DNA of 64,000 nt from Lacibacter luteus (lineage in GTDB: Bacteria > Bacteroidota > Bacteroidia > Chitinophagales > Chitinophagaceae): contig NZ_SDHW01000001.1 in the NCBI RefSeq assembly GCF_004118265.1, positions 1,364,001 to 1,428,000 of the forward strand, read 5' to 3'. The position numbers and the translations under genes are program-made. Shown one piece after another: positions 1 through 11,607 of this stretch; positions within the stretch are counted from its first letter, which is position 1; each line of letters begins with the position of its first letter. The notes below the pieces were generated by a model, which was not told the origin of the DNA, did no database searches, and worked only from the letters and a program-made list of their open reading frames with translations.

Positions 1-3000
1 AGCAATGCAGGGATCTTCGTTTTATCTTTTGTTTCGATAACCACTTTCTCACGGTGACCTGTTTGTTCATCCGCTTCTTCACGGAATGTGATACCGTCGA
101 TAATGTTTTCGAATTTGATTGTACCGGCGATCTCAGCAATTACAACGTTGTTGAACGGATCCCATGTACAGATCGGTTCGCCTTTCTTGATTTGCTGACC
201 ATCTTTTACTGTAAGTGTAGCACCGTAAGGAATGTTGTTTGTGATTAGGAGACGATCATTCTTCACATCCATAATACGCACCTCACCTGTACGACCGATT
301 ACCATCTGTACTTTCTCACCTTCGTTGTTGGTAGCAGTTACAGTACGTAAACCATCGAACTGGATTGTACCATCAAACTTAGCAGGCAATGAAGATTCTA
401 CTGATGCAGAACCCGCAACACCACCCACGTGGAAGGTACGGAGCGTAAGCTGTGTACCAGGCTCACCAATTGACTGTGCAGCGATGATACCTACCGCATC
501 ACCTTTCTGTGCAGTTGCACCGGTTGCAAGGTTACGGCCATAACATCTTACACACACACCACGTTTGCTTTCGCAAGTCAATACAGAACGGATCTCAACT
601 GTTTCAATACCTGCTTCTTCGATCTTTCTTGCAATAGCTGCAGAAATCTGTTCGCCGGCACCAACAATGAGTTGTTCAGATTGCGGATCGTACACATCGT
701 GTAATGATGTACGTCCTTCAATACGATCACTCAATGGTTCAATAATATCTTCGTTATCTTTTAATGCACTTGTAGCAATACCACGCAGTGTTCCGCAATC
801 CTCATCGTTAATAACAACGTCTTGCGCAACGTCTACGAGACGACGGGTTAAGTAACCGGCATCGGCTGTTTTCAAGGCAGTATCGGCAAGACCTTTACGA
901 GCACCGTGCGTAGAGATAAAGTAATCCAATACGCTCAAGCCATCTTTAAAGTTGCTCAATACAGGATTTTCGATGATCTCGCTTCCTGTAGAACCACTCT
1001 TACGAGGTTTCGCCATCAGACCACGGATACCAGCCAACTGTTTTACCTGTTGCTTACTACCACGGGCACCTGAGTCAAGCATCATATACACAGAGTTGAA
1101 ACCTTGCTTATCAGAAGCCATTTCACGGATCAACGTTTCAGTTACACGTGTATCCACACGGCTCCAGATATCGATGATCTGGTTGTAACGTTCGTTGTTG
1201 GTGATAAGACCCATGTTATAGCTGTCCCAAACTTCATCAACTTCACCTTGTGCATTTTCAACCAGTTCCGCTTTAATTTCAGGAATGATCAAATCGTTAA
1301 TGTTGAACGACAGACCACCTTGGAACGCTGTACGGAAACCGAGTGTTTTAATATCATCAAGGAACTTCGCAGTTTTTGGAACGTTGGTGATCTCGATGAT
1401 GTCGCCAATGATTTCACGAAGGTTTTTCTTCGTTAATAAAGCGTTTACGAAACCAACTTCTTTTGGTACAAACTGGTTAAAAATTACACGACCTACAGTT
1501 GTTTCAAGGAGTTTGAATTCCAATTCGCCATTTTCATTACGAACATTGGTCTTCACTTTAATCCATGCATGAAGATCAACCTGCTTTTCGTTGTAAGCAA
1601 TGATCACTTCTTCTGCAGAATAGAAAGCTTTACCCTGACCTTTTACAATTTCTGTATCAGTTGTTTTCTTTCCTTTTGAAATGTAGTACAGACCGAGTAC
1701 CATGTCCTGTGAAGGAAGTGTGATCGGCTGACCGTTCTGCGGGTTAAGGATGTTGTGTGAAGCAAGCATCAACAATTGAGCTTCCAATACAGCAGCATTG
1801 CTTAACGGAACGTGTACCGCCATCTGATCACCATCGAAATCGGCGTTGAACGCAGAACACACGAGCGGGTGCAATTGAATGGCTTTACCTTCAATCAATT
1901 TAGGTTGGAAGGCCTGGATCGACAAACGGTGAAGCGTGGGGGCACGGTTCAACATGATCGGGTGACCTTTCAAGATATTTTCAAGGATATCCCAAACTAC
2001 AGCTTCCTTCTTGTCTACCAGTTTACGTGCAGACTTCACTGTTTTTACGATACCTCTTTCAATCAGTTTGCGGATGATGAATGGTTTAAACAATTCAGCA
2101 GCCATATCTTTTGGAAGACCGCACTCGTGCAGTTTCATTTCAGGACCTACAACGATAACCGAACGACCAGAATAGTCAACACGTTTACCAAGCAAGTTCT
2201 GACGGAAACGACCTTGTTTACCTTTAAGTACATCACTCAACGATTTCAATGCACGACCACCTTCAGCTTTCACCGCATTTGATTTACGGCTGTTGTCGAA
2301 CAATGAATCGATTGCTTCCTGTAACATACGTTTTTCGTTACGAAGGATTACTTCAGGAGCTTTAATTTCCAAAAGACGCTTCAAACGATTGTTACGGATA
2401 ATTACACGACGGTAAAGATCATTCAGATCAGATGATGCAAAACGACCACCATCCAAAGGAACGAGGGGACGCAGTTCCGGTGGAATAACAGGAATGTATT
2501 GCATTACCATCCATTCAGGACGGTTGGTGATACGTTGATTTGCATCACGGAAAGCTTCTACAACGCTCAAACGTTTCAATGCGTCTGCACGACGTTGTTG
2601 TGAAGTTTCAGTTGCAGCTGCATTACGCAGATCGTAGCTCAACTGATCGAGATCGATACGTTGTAACAGATCGTGTACAGCTTCAGCACCCATCTTCGCA
2701 ATGAATTTCTGAGGATCTTCATCAGGCAGGTACTGGTTATCTTTTGGCAATGTGTCTAACAAATCGAGGTATTCCTCTTCTGTCAACAGATCACCTGTGT
2801 TGAGATTTTCTTTAACACCGGCTTGAATTACCACATAGCGTTCGTAGTAAACGATGGTCTCTAATTTTTTAGAGCTTACACCAAGTAAGTAACCGATCTT
2901 GTTTGGTAATGATTTGAAGTACCAGATGTGTACAACAGGTACCACCAGTTTAATGTGGCCCATACGTTCACGACGTACTTTCTTTTCTGTTACTTCCACA

Positions 3001-3254
3001 CCGCAACGATCGCACACAATACCCTTGTAACGGATACGCTTGTACTTACCACAAGCACATTCAAAATCTTTTACCGGTCCGAAAATACGTTCGCAGAACA
3101 AACCATCACGCTCAGGTTTGTACGTACGATAGTTGATTGTTTCGGGCTTTAATACTTCACCAAAACTGCGTTCCAGGATTGTATCCGGAGATGCAAGTCC
3201 GATGGTGATTTTAGAAAACGTTGGCCTCTGACGATTATCTTTTCTGAATGCCAT
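1..3254 (-). CDS. rpoC: RNA polymerase subunit beta' (partial, C-terminus beyond window)
   Basis: Catalytic subunit of RNA polymerase. Reading the minus strand from the ATG at 3252-3254 gives [15 protein letters not shown], then the N-terminal zinc-binding cysteines (CACGKY and CDRCGV) within the first 90 or so residues, and the active-site NADFDGDQM near base 1835, whose three aspartates hold the catalytic magnesium. A second zinc cluster (CVRCYG) is read near base 550. About 1,084 codons are present out of roughly 1,430 usual for the phylum, and the frame is open to base 1. It is the second gene of the rpoBC unit, with 143 nt between rpoB and rpoC. The assignment is certain; only the C-terminal end is missing. 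Confidence 0.98.
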   Translation of the reverse strand, partial: MAFRKDNRQRPTFSKITIGLASPDTILERSFGEVLKPETINYRTYKPERDGLFCERIFGPVKDFECACGKYKRIRYKGIVCDRCGVEVTEKKVRRERMGHIKLVVPVVHIWYFKSLPNKIGYLLGVSSKKLETIVYYERYVVIQAGVKENLNTGDLLTEEEYLDLLDTLPKDNQYLPDEDPQKFIAKMGAEAVHDLLQRIDLDQLSYDLRNAAATETSQQRRADALKRLSVVEAFRDANQRITNRPEWMVMQYIPVIPPELRPLVPLDGGRFASSDLNDLYRRVIIRNNRLKRLLEIKAPEVILRNEKRMLQEAIDSLFDNSRKSNAVKAEGGRALKSLSDVLKGKQGRFRQNLLGKRVDYSGRSVIVVGPEMKLHECGLPKDMAAELFKPFIIRKLIERGIVKTVKSARKLVDKKEAVVWDILENILKGHPIMLNRAPTLHRLSIQAFQPKLIEGKAIQLHPLVCSAFNADFDGDQMAVHVPLSNAAVLEAQLLMLASHNILNPQNGQPITLPSQDMVLGLYYISKGKKTTDTEIVKGQGKAFYSAEEVIIAYNEKQVDLHAWIKVKTNVRNENGELEFKLLETTVGRVIFNQFVPKEVGFVNALLTKKNLREIIGDIIEITNVPKTAKFLDDIKTLGFRTAFQGGLSFNINDLIIPEIKAELVENAQGEVDEVWDSYNMGLITNNERYNQIIDIWSRVDTRVTETLIREMASDKQGFNSVYMMLDSGARGSKQQVKQLAGIRGLMAKPRKSGSTGSEIIENPVLSNFKDGLSVLDYFISTHGARKGLADTALKTADAGYLTRRLVDVAQDVVINDEDCGTLRGIATSALKDNEDIIEPLSDRIEGRTSLHDVYDPQSEQLIVGAGEQISAAIARKIEEAGIETVEIRSVLTCESKRGVCVRCYGRNLATGATAQKGDAVGIIAAQSIGEPGTQLTLRTFHVGGVAGSASVESSLPAKFDGTIQFDGLRTVTATNNEGEKVQMVIGRTGEVRIMDVKNDRLLITNNIPYGATLTVKDGQQIKKGEPICTWDPFNNVVIAEIAGTIKFENIIDGITFREEADEQTGHREKVVIETKDKTKIPAL

Positions 3255-3360
3255 ATCTATTTCTTGTTTGTAGTTTTTTGTTTTTTGTTACCAGCGACAG
3301 GAAGAAATTTCAGTTTCTGTTGTGTCACTCACTTCATCGTTCTGAACCTGGAGGAGCAAG

Positions 3361-3400
3361 AGTCAATTCACAATTGACCATTCACTACTCACCTTACTTA
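3361..3400. repeat. Degenerate 7-bp periodic repeat at the rpoB 3' end
   Basis: Read in sevens from 3361 the spacer is AGTCAAT, TCACAAT, TGACCAT, TCACTAC, TCACCTT, ACTTATT, the last overlapping the rpoB stop codon. The first part also forms a perfect 7-bp stem with a 3-nt loop (3362-3378). The same style of heptamer occurs at 39072-39155, 41511-41587 and inside waaA. Whether it is a recombination product or has a function cannot be told from the sequence. Confidence 0.6.
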
Positions 3401-6400
3401 TTCTTCAAACTTAAGGTCTAAGCCCAAGCCTCTTAATTCATGAACCAATACATTGAATGATTCAGGAACACCTGGTCTTGGAACGTTATCACCTTTAACG
3501 ATGGCCTCATAGGTTTTTGCACGACCCATGATGTCATCCGATTTGATTGTAAGTAATTCCTGAAGGATGTTAGAAGCACCATAAGCTTCCAATGCCCACA
3601 CCTCCATTTCACCAAAACGCTGACCACCAAACTGTGCCTTACCACCCAACGGTTGTTGTGTAATTAAGCTGTATGGTCCGATAGAACGGGCGTGCATCTT
3701 ATCATCCACCATGTGGTGCAGTTTGATCATGTAAATGATACCAACTGTTGCTTTTTGGTGGAAGCGCTCACCTGTTTCACCATCGTAAAGGAATGTATGA
3801 CCGAAGGTTGGTAAACCAGCTTCTGAAATGTGTCCTGCAATTTCTTCAACAGTAGCACCATCGAAGATCGGAGTAGCGAACTTCACGCCTAATTTTTCAC
3901 CAGCCCAGCCAAGTACAGTTTCGTAGATCTGTCCAAGGTTCATACGGCTCGGTACACCAAGCGGGTTCAATACAATGTCAACAGGAGTACCATCTTCGAG
4001 GAACGGCATATCTTCCTGGCGAACGATTTTGGCAACGATACCTTTGTTACCGTGACGACCCGCCATCTTATCACCCACTTTCAGTTTACGCTTAACAGCT
4101 AAGTAAACTTTAGCAAGTTTCAATACACCGGCTGGTAATTCATCACCAATAGAGATGTTGAATTTCTCACGCTTGTAACGGCCAAGTTCTTCGTTATACT
4201 TGATGTTGTAGTTATGTAACAACTGGTTGATCCATTCGTCAGTTACAGCATCACCTGTCCAACCTAAAGGATTAACGTTTGCATAATCAATACCTGCAAG
4301 GTTCTTCTGGTTAAACTTAGCGCCTTTACCGATCAATGATTCGCCGAAGTTGTTATTAACACCTGCAGATGTTTTGGTTTGCAGGAGCGATAACAATTTG
4401 CTCAGCAATACATCCAGTAAATCGGTTGTATTCTTTTCGTGGATCTTTTCAACTTTCTCCAGCAATGCTTTTTCACGGATCTTACCATTCTTATCTTTCT
4501 TAGCACGTTGGAAGAGTTTCTTATCAATTACCACACCTTCAGTACCACTTGGAGCTTTCAGTGACGCATCTTTTGCATCACCTGCTTTATCACCAAAGAT
4601 GGCACGCAACAGTTTCTCTTCAGGAGTAGGATCGCTTTCACCTTTTGGTGTAATCTTACCAATAAGGATATCTCCTTCTTTGATAGCTGCACCAATACGA
4701 ATGATACCGTTTTGATCGAGATCTTTTGTTGCTTCTTCACTTACGTTTGGAATATCCGGTGTTAATTCTTCTTCACCCAGTTTGGTATCACGCACTTCCA
4801 GTTCGTATTCTTCAACGTGTACAGAAGTAAAGAGATCTTCTTTTACTACTTTTTCGTTGATAACGATCGCATCCTCGAAGTTGTAACCTTTCCAAGGCAT
4901 GAACGCCACTTTCAGGTTACGGCCCAATGCCAATTCACCATCTTTCACCGCATAACCTTCAGTAAGGAAGTCGCCTTCTTTTACTGCCTGGCCTTTCTTA
5001 ACGCAAGGTTTCAGGTTAATACAAGTGCTTTGGTTTGTTTTGATGAACTTAGTAAGCTTGTACACTTTCAGATCGTCTTCAAAGCTTACCAAACGTTGTT
5101 CTTCACTTCTTTCGTAGCGAACGTGAATTTCAATTGCATCAACATATTCAACCACACCTTTGCCTTCTGCATTCAATTGAATACGGCTGTCACGTGCTGC
5201 CATTGCTTCCAAACCAGTACCAACGATTGGGGCTTGCGGACGTACAAGCGGAACTGCCTGACGTTGCATGTTCGATCCCATCAAGGCACGGTTGGCATCA
5301 TCATGTTCAAGGAACGGAATCAGCGACGCACTCAAACCAACGATCTGGTTAGGCGCAACGTCCATGTATTCCACCTCTGCTCTTTCGAGGATCGGGAAGT
5401 CGCCACTTTCACGTGAGCGAACTTTATCTTCAATGATGTTTCCTTTATCGTCGATATCGATGTTTACCTGTGCAATCTTCGCTGTATCTTCTTCTTCTGC
5501 ACTCAGGTAAGTAAGATTCTTCACATCTGCTTTACCGTTTTCTACCTTACGATAAGGCGTTTCAATAAAGCCCATATCGTTTACAGTAGCGTGTACGCAA
5601 AGTGTAGAAATCAAACCGATGTTCGGACCTTCCGGAGTTTCAATAGTACACAAACGACCGTAGTGGCTATAGTGTACGTCACGCACCTCGAAACCTGCTC
5701 TTTCACGACTCAAACCACCGGGCCCGAGCGCTGAGATACGACGCTTGTGTGTGATCTCAGAAAGCGGGTTTGTTTGATCAAGGAACTGTGATAACTGTGA
5801 TGTACCAAAGAATGAGTTGATCACAGAAGACAATGTTCTTGCATTGATCAGATCAACCGGAGTAAATACCTCGTTGTCACGTACGTTCATACGCTCACGG
5901 ATGGTACGAGCCATACGTGCAAGACCTACACCGAACTGAGCATATAACTGCTCACCCACTGTACGTACACGACGGTTGCTCAGGTGATCGATATCATCGA
6001 TCTCTGCTTTCGCATTCGTCAATTTCACCAGGTATTTGATGATAGAGATGATATCATCTTTCGTTAATACCTTCTTCTCGATAGGGAAGTTCAGATTCAG
6101 TTTACGGTTGATCTTGTAACGACCAACTTCACCGAGATCGTAACGCTTATCGCTGAAGAACAATTTATCGATGATACCACGTGCAGTTTCGTTATCAGGA
6201 GCATCAGCACCACGCAATTGGCGATAGATATGCTGTACCGCTTCCAACTCACTGTTCGAAGTATCTTTATTCAATGTGTTGTAGATGATCGCAAAATCAC
6301 CACTCACTTCTTCTTTCTGTACGAATACGCTTTTCACTTCCATTTCACTGATCATTTCGATCGCTTCAGCGTCAAGAATTGAATCACGCTCTAATACCAC

Positions 6401-7210
6401 TTCGTTACGTTCGATGCTCACAACTTCACCAGTATCTTCATCAACGAAGTCTTCAACCCAGCTACGGAGTACACGTGCAGCTAAACGCTTGCCTTCGTAT
6501 TGCTCCAGTGCTTTTTTATCTGCTTTTACTTCATCAGCCATACCAAACAGTTCAAGGATATCCTTATCTGTTTCGAAGCCAATAGAACGTAAGAGTGTTG
6601 TTACAGGGAATTTTTTCTTACGGTCGATGTAAGCATACATCACATTGTTGATGTCTGTTGCAAACTCCATCCACGCACCTTTAAACGGAATTACACGAGC
6701 CGAGTAGATCTTGGTTCCGTTGGGGTGAATAGATTGACCGAAGAATACACCAGGTGAACGGTGTAACTGAGATACCACTACACGCTCAGCACCGTTGATA
6801 ACGAACGTACCACGGGGAGTCATGTAAGGGATGTTTCCAAGAAACACATCCTGAACGATGGTCTGGAAATCCACGTGTTCCTCATCATTACAGCTCAAAC
6901 GGAGTTTGGCCTTGAGGGGAACCGCATATGTTAATCCACGCTCCATACATTCCTCAATGGAATAACGGGGAGGATCAATGAAATAATCTAAGAATTCGAG
7001 AACGAAAATATTACGAGTATCAGTGATCGGAAAGTTTTCCTTGAATACACGGAACAACCCTTCAATGTTACGTTTGTCGGGTGTAGTTTCTAATTGAAAA
7101 TACTCCTTGAAAGATTGAATCTGAATGCCGAGCAGGTCGGGAATTTCTGCAAGGTGCTTAACTTTTCCGAAATTGATTCTCTTGTTTGCTGCAACTCTTG
7201 ATGAAGACAT
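3398..7210 (-). CDS. rpoB: RNA polymerase subunit beta
   Basis: Beta subunit of RNA polymerase, 1,270 residues, normal for Bacteroidota. The rifampicin-pocket segment reads [19 protein letters not shown] followed by [14 protein letters not shown], carrying the residues of a rifampicin-sensitive enzyme (Asp of LDQ, His of THKRR, Ser of ISALG). Further hallmarks are [12 protein letters not shown], the [10 protein letters not shown] segment and the C-terminal [27 protein letters not shown] region (given here only as a marker). The gene has its own promoter at 7344-7373 and a leader of about 125 nt. Unusually it is not directly behind rplL: a sulfatase gene and a T9SS cargo gene stand between. 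rpoC follows after a spacer made partly of heptamer repeats. Confidence 0.99.
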   Translation of the reverse strand: MSSSRVAANKRINFGKVKHLAEIPDLLGIQIQSFKEYFQLETTPDKRNIEGLFRVFKENFPITDTRNIFVLEFLDYFIDPPRYSIEECMERGLTYAVPLKAKLRLSCNDEEHVDFQTIVQDVFLGNIPYMTPRGTFVINGAERVVVSQLHRSPGVFFGQSIHPNGTKIYSARVIPFKGAWMEFATDINNVMYAYIDRKKKFPVTTLLRSIGFETDKDILELFGMADEVKADKKALEQYEGKRLAARVLRSWVEDFVDEDTGEVVSIERNEVVLERDSILDAEAIEMISEMEVKSVFVQKEEVSGDFAIIYNTLNKDTSNSELEAVQHIYRQLRGADAPDNETARGIIDKLFFSDKRYDLGEVGRYKINRKLNLNFPIEKKVLTKDDIISIIKYLVKLTNAKAEIDDIDHLSNRRVRTVGEQLYAQFGVGLARMARTIRERMNVRDNEVFTPVDLINARTLSSVINSFFGTSQLSQFLDQTNPLSEITHKRRISALGPGGLSRERAGFEVRDVHYSHYGRLCTIETPEGPNIGLISTLCVHATVNDMGFIETPYRKVENGKADVKNLTYLSAEEEDTAKIAQVNIDIDDKGNIIEDKVRSRESGDFPILERAEVEYMDVAPNQIVGLSASLIPFLEHDDANRALMGSNMQRQAVPLVRPQAPIVGTGLEAMAARDSRIQLNAEGKGVVEYVDAIEIHVRYERSEEQRLVSFEDDLKVYKLTKFIKTNQSTCINLKPCVKKGQAVKEGDFLTEGYAVKDGELALGRNLKVAFMPWKGYNFEDAIVINEKVVKEDLFTSVHVEEYELEVRDTKLGEEELTPDIPNVSEEATKDLDQNGIIRIGAAIKEGDILIGKITPKGESDPTPEEKLLRAIFGDKAGDAKDASLKAPSGTEGVVIDKKLFQRAKKDKNGKIREKALLEKVEKIHEKNTTDLLDVLLSKLLSLLQTKTSAGVNNNFGESLIGKGAKFNQKNLAGIDYANVNPLGWTGDAVTDEWINQLLHNYNIKYNEELGRYKREKFNISIGDELPAGVLKLAKVYLAVKRKLKVGDKMAGRHGNKGIVAKIVRQEDMPFLEDGTPVDIVLNPLGVPSRMNLGQIYETVLGWAGEKLGVKFATPIFDGATVEEIAGHISEAGLPTFGHTFLYDGETGERFHQKATVGIIYMIKLHHMVDDKMHARSIGPYSLITQQPLGGKAQFGGQRFGEMEVWALEAYGASNILQELLTIKSDDIMGRAKTYEAIVKGDNVPRPGVPESFNVLVHELRGLGLDLKFEE

Positions 7211-7343
7211 ATGTTCTTACCGGTTTTTAAGTTTGTGCACACGAATAGCTCACCGTCTTTTTGCAAAGACAAGTAAATTGATTTTCAGTTATTTATGACT
7301 GTAAATGGGCGCCAACTTGCTATTCAGCCTAAATTTAGGGAGG

Positions 7344-7373
7344 CAAAGTTAAGTATATTGTGCGTTGGAACAA
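7344..7373 (-). promoter_or_regulatory. Promoter of rpoBC, Bacteroidota type
   Basis: On the minus strand TTTTG (TTG at 7373-7371) is followed after exactly 19 nt by TAACTTTG (7351-7344), matching the phylum's -33 TTG / -7 TAnnTTTG consensus. The box is followed by the C-rich stretch CCTCCCT. Start of transcription is inferred near 7338. It makes rpoBC independent of the rplKAJL unit. Confidence 0.8.
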
Positions 7374-7438
7374 AATTTGATTAGGCCGTTTTGTCCACGT
7401 TTTGTCAGGATTGGGAAAAGTTGGCAGAACTGAGCGGA

Positions 7439-8947
7439 TTATTTCCTCTCCCTGATGCTTTGTAACAATGCCTCCATTTCTTTTACCTTTTCCGGATATT
7501 GCCGGGCAAGGTTGAGCTTTTCACCTAAATCATTTTTCAGGTTATACAGCTGAGCCGTTTCCAAATTGCCCGATTCTATTTCGGTAAGCTTATAAACAGC
7601 CGGTCCTTTTGCCGGGCTAATGTATTTCCAATCGCCAACGATGATTGATAATGCACCACCCTGTTCCACATAAACAGAACGACCATCTTTTGTTTTTCCC
7701 AGGAATGCGTTCAGATAGTTTTCGCTGTCAATAGCGTCGCCCACCGGAATTTTCAAGTTAAACATTGAAGCAAATGAAGCTAAGAGATCAATCTGGCTTA
7801 CTAATGCCGGAGAGACAGCGGATTTAATTTGATTTGGCCAGTTGATAATAAAAGGCACACGAGTGCCACCTTCAAACGCACTATACTTGCCACCACGTAG
7901 TAAGCCAAGCGGCGTATGACCATTTAACTCTGTAACTGCTCCATCCAAATAGCCATCATCCAAAACAGGCCCGTTATCGCTGGTAACAATGATGATCGTA
8001 TTCTTTTCGATACCTGCTGCTTTTACCTGCTGCATGATCTCTCCTACCAGCCAATCAAATTGCAGAATAGCATCGCCTCGGTAACCTAAGCCACTTTTGC
8101 CTTTAAACATGGTGGCCGGCATGCGGGGAACATGCGGTTCTGTTGCACCGAAATACAAAAAGAAAGGCTGTTGTTTATTAGCTGTAATGAAATTCTTTGC
8201 TTTATCAAGAAAGGTAAACGTAAGCTCTTCATCTGTCCAGCGAGCTTCTTTACCACCAGTCATATAACCAATGCGGCCAATACCGTTTACAATGGTTTGA
8301 TCGTGCCCATGTCCCGGTGTTGCTTTCATCTTCAACAGTTCAGGATTTTCTTTTCCTGTTGGTTCAGTGCCGACTTTTGTTTTATAGTTTACTTCAATAG
8401 GATCGTTTGGATTTAACCCCACCACAAAATGATTTTCTAAAAATACTGTTGGTACACGATCGGCTGTTGCAGGAAATATGAATGAGTAATCAAATCCTAC
8501 TTCATTAGGGCCGGGCTTTACTTCTCCATTCCAGTTTTTTTCAACAGCAGTACCCAAACCTAAATGCCATTTACCCACAAGTGCAGTTTTATAACCTGCC
8601 TGTTGAAATACTTTAGGTAATGTTGTTTTATCGGTTGGTATAATCAATGCTGCATCGCCGGGTAAAACTCCTGTACCCTGTTGCCGCCAGGGATAGCGCC
8701 CCGTCATCAATCCATAACGGGAAGGCGTACACGTAGCCGAAGTAGTATGCGCATTGGTGAAACGAATACCTGATGCTGCAAGCTTGTCAATATTTGGTGT
8801 ATGAATTTTTGTTGCACCATAACAACTCACATCGCCATAACCCAGGTCATCTGCATAGATGTAAATAACGTTGGGCTTTTGTTGCGCATCAGCATTTGAA
8901 ATGAAGCACAAGAAGAAAAAAAACGGGAATGAAAAAAGATGTTTCAT
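7439..8947 (-). CDS. Secreted arylsulfatase-family protein (type I sulfatase)
   Basis: A 502-residue type I sulfatase with an N-terminal signal peptide ending near ADAQQ (residue 22). Metal-binding aspartates appear in YADDLGYGD (about residues 33-34) and the nucleophile motif CTPSR starts at about Cys73; in this family the Cys is converted to formylglycine by a maturase, which is not encoded in this window. VTSDNGPV supplies further metal ligands. Substrate is probably a sulfated glycan or aryl sulfate, but the sequence does not say which. No SusC/SusD genes lie nearby, so it is not part of a local polysaccharide-utilisation locus. It is an insertion into the ribosomal-protein/RNA-polymerase block between rplL and rpoB. 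A 14-bp palindrome lies 28 nt upstream of the start. Confidence 0.9.
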   Translation of the reverse strand: MKHLFSFPFFFFLCFISNADAQQKPNVIYIYADDLGYGDVSCYGATKIHTPNIDKLAASGIRFTNAHTTSATCTPSRYGLMTGRYPWRQQGTGVLPGDAALIIPTDKTTLPKVFQQAGYKTALVGKWHLGLGTAVEKNWNGEVKPGPNEVGFDYSFIFPATADRVPTVFLENHFVVGLNPNDPIEVNYKTKVGTEPTGKENPELLKMKATPGHGHDQTIVNGIGRIGYMTGGKEARWTDEELTFTFLDKAKNFITANKQQPFFLYFGATEPHVPRMPATMFKGKSGLGYRGDAILQFDWLVGEIMQQVKAAGIEKNTIIIVTSDNGPVLDDGYLDGAVTELNGHTPLGLLRGGKYSAFEGGTRVPFIINWPNQIKSAVSPALVSQIDLLASFASMFNLKIPVGDAIDSENYLNAFLGKTKDGRSVYVEQGGALSIIVGDWKYISPAKGPAVYKLTEIESGNLETAQLYNLKNDLGEKLNLARQYPEKVKEMEALLQSIRERK

Positions 8948-8974
8948 GCAATGTATTTAAGCAATCTGTTTGCA

Positions 8975-8988
8975 TGAGAATATTCTCA
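8975..8988. promoter_or_regulatory. Perfect 14-bp palindrome upstream of the sulfatase
   Basis: TGAGAATATTCTCA reads the same on both strands and lies 28 bases before the sulfatase start codon. Its size and position suit an operator for a dimeric regulator, or it may be chance in AT-rich DNA. No regulator gene is adjacent. Confidence 0.35.
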
Positions 8989-9070
8989 CGCAACAATGCT
9001 TAAAGTTAACCATTACAAATATTGAGGCTTTCTGCAAACGGTTGTGCAGAATTTGTTAGAAGCACGCATG

Positions 9071-11113
9071 TTAACGGATCAGGATAAAACTTCCTTTCCT
9101 GCTTACCTCTCTGCCAGTTACCAAATCACGATAAGTCAAAGTCCAGACATAATTTGCAGCAGGTTGTGGTGCGCCTTTTATTGTTCCATCCCAAGGCTTG
9201 GTCCAGTCCTTCGATTCAAAAACAAGTCCACCCCATCTATTATAAATTCTGAACAGAAAATTTTCAGCTACCAATGCATTCAACGGGCCAAAGAAATCAT
9301 TTAACCCATCACCATTAGGTGTAAATGCTGTGGGAATATCGATGCGGCAGGTGCTGAGTTGTGTAACGATCTTCTCCATGCTGTCGCTGCAACCAAGATC
9401 ATTGGTGATGGTATACCTCACTGTATATTTCCTTTCCGTTGTTGAAGAAGAATATAAATGAGGGGCTGGTAAAGAATCGGTACTTGTATTACCATCTCCA
9501 AATTCCCATAAGAACTGCAACGGTCGCTCAGTAACAGGTACCGGCTGTACAAACAATAAACTATCAGGACACAAAAAAGGATTTACATTAAAATCAGCTT
9601 TCAGGAAATTATTAAGATGTACATCCTGCGAACTGGTATCGCTGCAAAAACCATTTGAAACAATCAGTGTAGTTTTCTTTGTTCCAAAACTGTTATAGAT
9701 CACTTCTTCCTGTTGATTTGTTCCTGTGCCGTTTGTTCCAAAATTCCAAAGCCAGCTGCTTACAGCATTTCCACCTGCATGAACGTAGGTTACTGTATCA
9801 GCAGTACAGCCGTAGTTGATATTGAAAATGAAATCTGCATTCACGGTGTCTTTTACAGAAAACGACAACTGTGCAGGTAAAGTCTCGATATTACATTCAT
9901 CCATCACGGTGTTACCATCGTTTCCTTGTTTTATGCTTACAACAAATGTTCCTGCTTGCTGTAAGGGTTGTGAAAAACTGAGAATGATTTCTGAAGTAAG
10001 TCCATCTGCATTACAGTTTCCTTTTGCTCCTGTGATGATAACAGGGTATGTTCCATTAATGCTGAAATCTGAACCTCCTGGTTCAATAGAGTTACAACGA
10101 ATGAGTTTTTTAAATACAAAGCGAACACTATTCGGTGCACAGGTAACCGGAACAATACTATCGAATGGAGTCGGTTGCAACGCAAGAACAGTAAACGGAA
10201 CGGCATCTGTTGTAGGTATAGCACGATCGCACAGGTCAAGTATTGTATTTCCGTCAGATCCATTCTTTAATTGCAATGAATAATTTCCGGGGGGTAATGA
10301 TTGAGATAATGTTATGACAACTGAGTCTGTTTCAAAACTGCTGTTACAACCAATCGGGCGCATATTCGTTGCCGTTATGTTACCGGGAAATGCAACCACA
10401 TCACTTCCATTTGCAGCAATGGTTGAGCACTTCATTTTTTTATTCAGTTTCAACCTTAATTCATTCGCTGCACAATTGGTACGCACTTCCTGCATCAACG
10501 GATTTTTTGGATCTGTAATCACTGCCGTACCACCTCCAAATGAAAGATTATACCCTTTTTGCGAATTAGAAAAATTACTGATCATCAAAAGATACGTTCT
10601 TCCTGCAACCAGATTAGGCATTCGACTGTACTTTGGTGGATGTGTATTGTTAAACGAACCACATTGTATAAGCGAACTGGCGGAGCCATTTGTTCCCGTT
10701 TGGCCGGTAAGTCCCGACCAGTTAGCAGCTATTACACGGGAAGTGTTATTATAAACGGTATTGGGGTCAATACCTGTTATATCCCACAGCTGCCAGTCGT
10801 AATCATCACTTGAGCTGATTGGATCAATAAGGAATCCAAGCGATCCGGAAGTGAAGCAGGTAAACTTATACCAGAAAGGATTTACATCGTAATACCTGTT
10901 TTGATTTATATCACAACCCGGAACAATTACCTCCCTGTTCTGGCAACTCGGAACATTGCTTTGCGAAAACACAGCAGTACCGCATACCGGAAATGCAGTT
11001 GCCGGTGTTTGCCCAAGCGTTGTGCATTGTGCCTGCAGTTTGCTTTCAAACCCAATACTTGAACAAAACAGGAATAGAAAGATAAATAGAGGTAAGTGTT
11101 TAATAAACTTCAT
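9071..11113 (-). CDS. T9SS type B cargo protein with PKD domains (gliding-associated C-terminal domain)
   Basis: A 680-residue secreted protein. It has a signal peptide (to about residue 28, ESKLQAQC), several Cys-containing Ig-like repeats in the first 430 residues (repeating 'PFTVLALQP / DLCDRAIPT' style units), two PKD-like domains (WLWNFGTNGTG and FLWEFGDGNTS) and a C-terminal CHU_C/type B sorting domain (IPTAFTPNGDGLNDFF ... YNRWGGLVFES ... WDGTIKG). Proteins with this tail are exported by the type IX system and attached to or released from the cell surface; adhesion is a common role in the family, but none is shown here. It sits just below the rplL terminator and above the sulfatase, as part of the insertion between rplL and rpoB. 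Confidence 0.9.
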   Translation of the reverse strand: MKFIKHLPLFIFLFLFCSSIGFESKLQAQCTTLGQTPATAFPVCGTAVFSQSNVPSCQNREVIVPGCDINQNRYYDVNPFWYKFTCFTSGSLGFLIDPISSSDDYDWQLWDITGIDPNTVYNNTSRVIAANWSGLTGQTGTNGSASSLIQCGSFNNTHPPKYSRMPNLVAGRTYLLMISNFSNSQKGYNLSFGGGTAVITDPKNPLMQEVRTNCAANELRLKLNKKMKCSTIAANGSDVVAFPGNITATNMRPIGCNSSFETDSVVITLSQSLPPGNYSLQLKNGSDGNTILDLCDRAIPTTDAVPFTVLALQPTPFDSIVPVTCAPNSVRFVFKKLIRCNSIEPGGSDFSINGTYPVIITGAKGNCNADGLTSEIILSFSQPLQQAGTFVVSIKQGNDGNTVMDECNIETLPAQLSFSVKDTVNADFIFNINYGCTADTVTYVHAGGNAVSSWLWNFGTNGTGTNQQEEVIYNSFGTKKTTLIVSNGFCSDTSSQDVHLNNFLKADFNVNPFLCPDSLLFVQPVPVTERPLQFLWEFGDGNTSTDSLPAPHLYSSSTTERKYTVRYTITNDLGCSDSMEKIVTQLSTCRIDIPTAFTPNGDGLNDFFGPLNALVAENFLFRIYNRWGGLVFESKDWTKPWDGTIKGAPQPAANYVWTLTYRDLVTGREVSRKGSFILIR

Positions 11114-11184
11114 GTACTCGCTTGCTGTTGTAAAATTAACAGTGTTTGTTTCTAGACAGCCGCCGCTTATAAAACGTTGCGCAT

Positions 11185-11211
11185 AAAAAAACCCCGACTA
11201 AGCGTCGGGGT
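11185..11211 (-). terminator. Rho-independent terminator of rplKAJL
   Basis: ACCCCGAC - TAAGC - GTCGGGGT hairpin at 11191-11211; on the minus strand it is followed by a run of six U. It lies 21 bases past the rplL stop codon and separates the ribosomal-protein unit from the genes downstream. Confidence 0.85.
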
Positions 11212-11232
11212 TAATGTTGTATAAAGAATGCA

Positions 11233-11607
11233 TTAAGCAATCTCAACATCAGCACCTGCTTCTTTCAGTTTGTTAGCGATTTCTTCAGCTTCTGCTTTAG
11301 AAACACCTTCTTTAACTGGTTTAGGTGCACCATCAACGAGGTCTTTTGCTTCTTTCAAACCGAGACCAGTTAAGTCTTTAACGATCTTAACTACGTTCAG
11401 TTTAGAAGCACCACCGCTTTTCAGAACTACGTTGAATGAAGTTTTTTCTTCAGCAGCAGCAGCGCCACCACCATCACCTGCAGCAACTACTACAGCTGCA
11501 GCAGCTGGTTCAATACCGTAATCTGCTTTCAGAACGTCTGCTAATTCTTGAACTTCTTTAACTGTTAAGCCTACTAATGATTCAGCTAATGCTTTAATGT
11601 CTGCCAT
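11233..11607 (-). CDS. rplL: 50S ribosomal protein L7/L12
   Basis: The 124-residue stalk protein that recruits translation factors to the ribosome. It has the N-terminal dimerisation helix ([19 protein letters not shown]), an Ala/Gly-rich hinge at about residues 36-54 and the conserved C-terminal domain with [20 protein letters not shown]. It is the last gene of the rplK-rplA-rplJ-rplL unit and is followed directly by a strong terminator, so rpoB is not reached by read-through without antitermination. Confidence 0.99.
   Translation of the reverse strand: MADIKALAESLVGLTVKEVQELADVLKADYGIEPAAAAVVVAAGDGGGAAAAEEKTSFNVVLKSGGASKLNVVKIVKDLTGLGLKEAKDLVDGAPKPVKEGVSKAEAEEIANKLKEAGADVEIA

Noticed and set aside
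1104-2282. Plus-strand open frames of 110-156 residues in the first 3.2 kb
   Set aside because: All lie antisense to rpoC, which reads as a continuous conserved frame on the minus strand.
4817-5416. 199-residue open frame antisense to rpoB
   Set aside because: Lies fully within the conserved rpoB coding sequence and resembles no known protein.
9816-10283. 155-residue open frame antisense to the T9SS type B gene
   Set aside because: Shadow of a Ser/Thr-rich coding region; no signals of its own.
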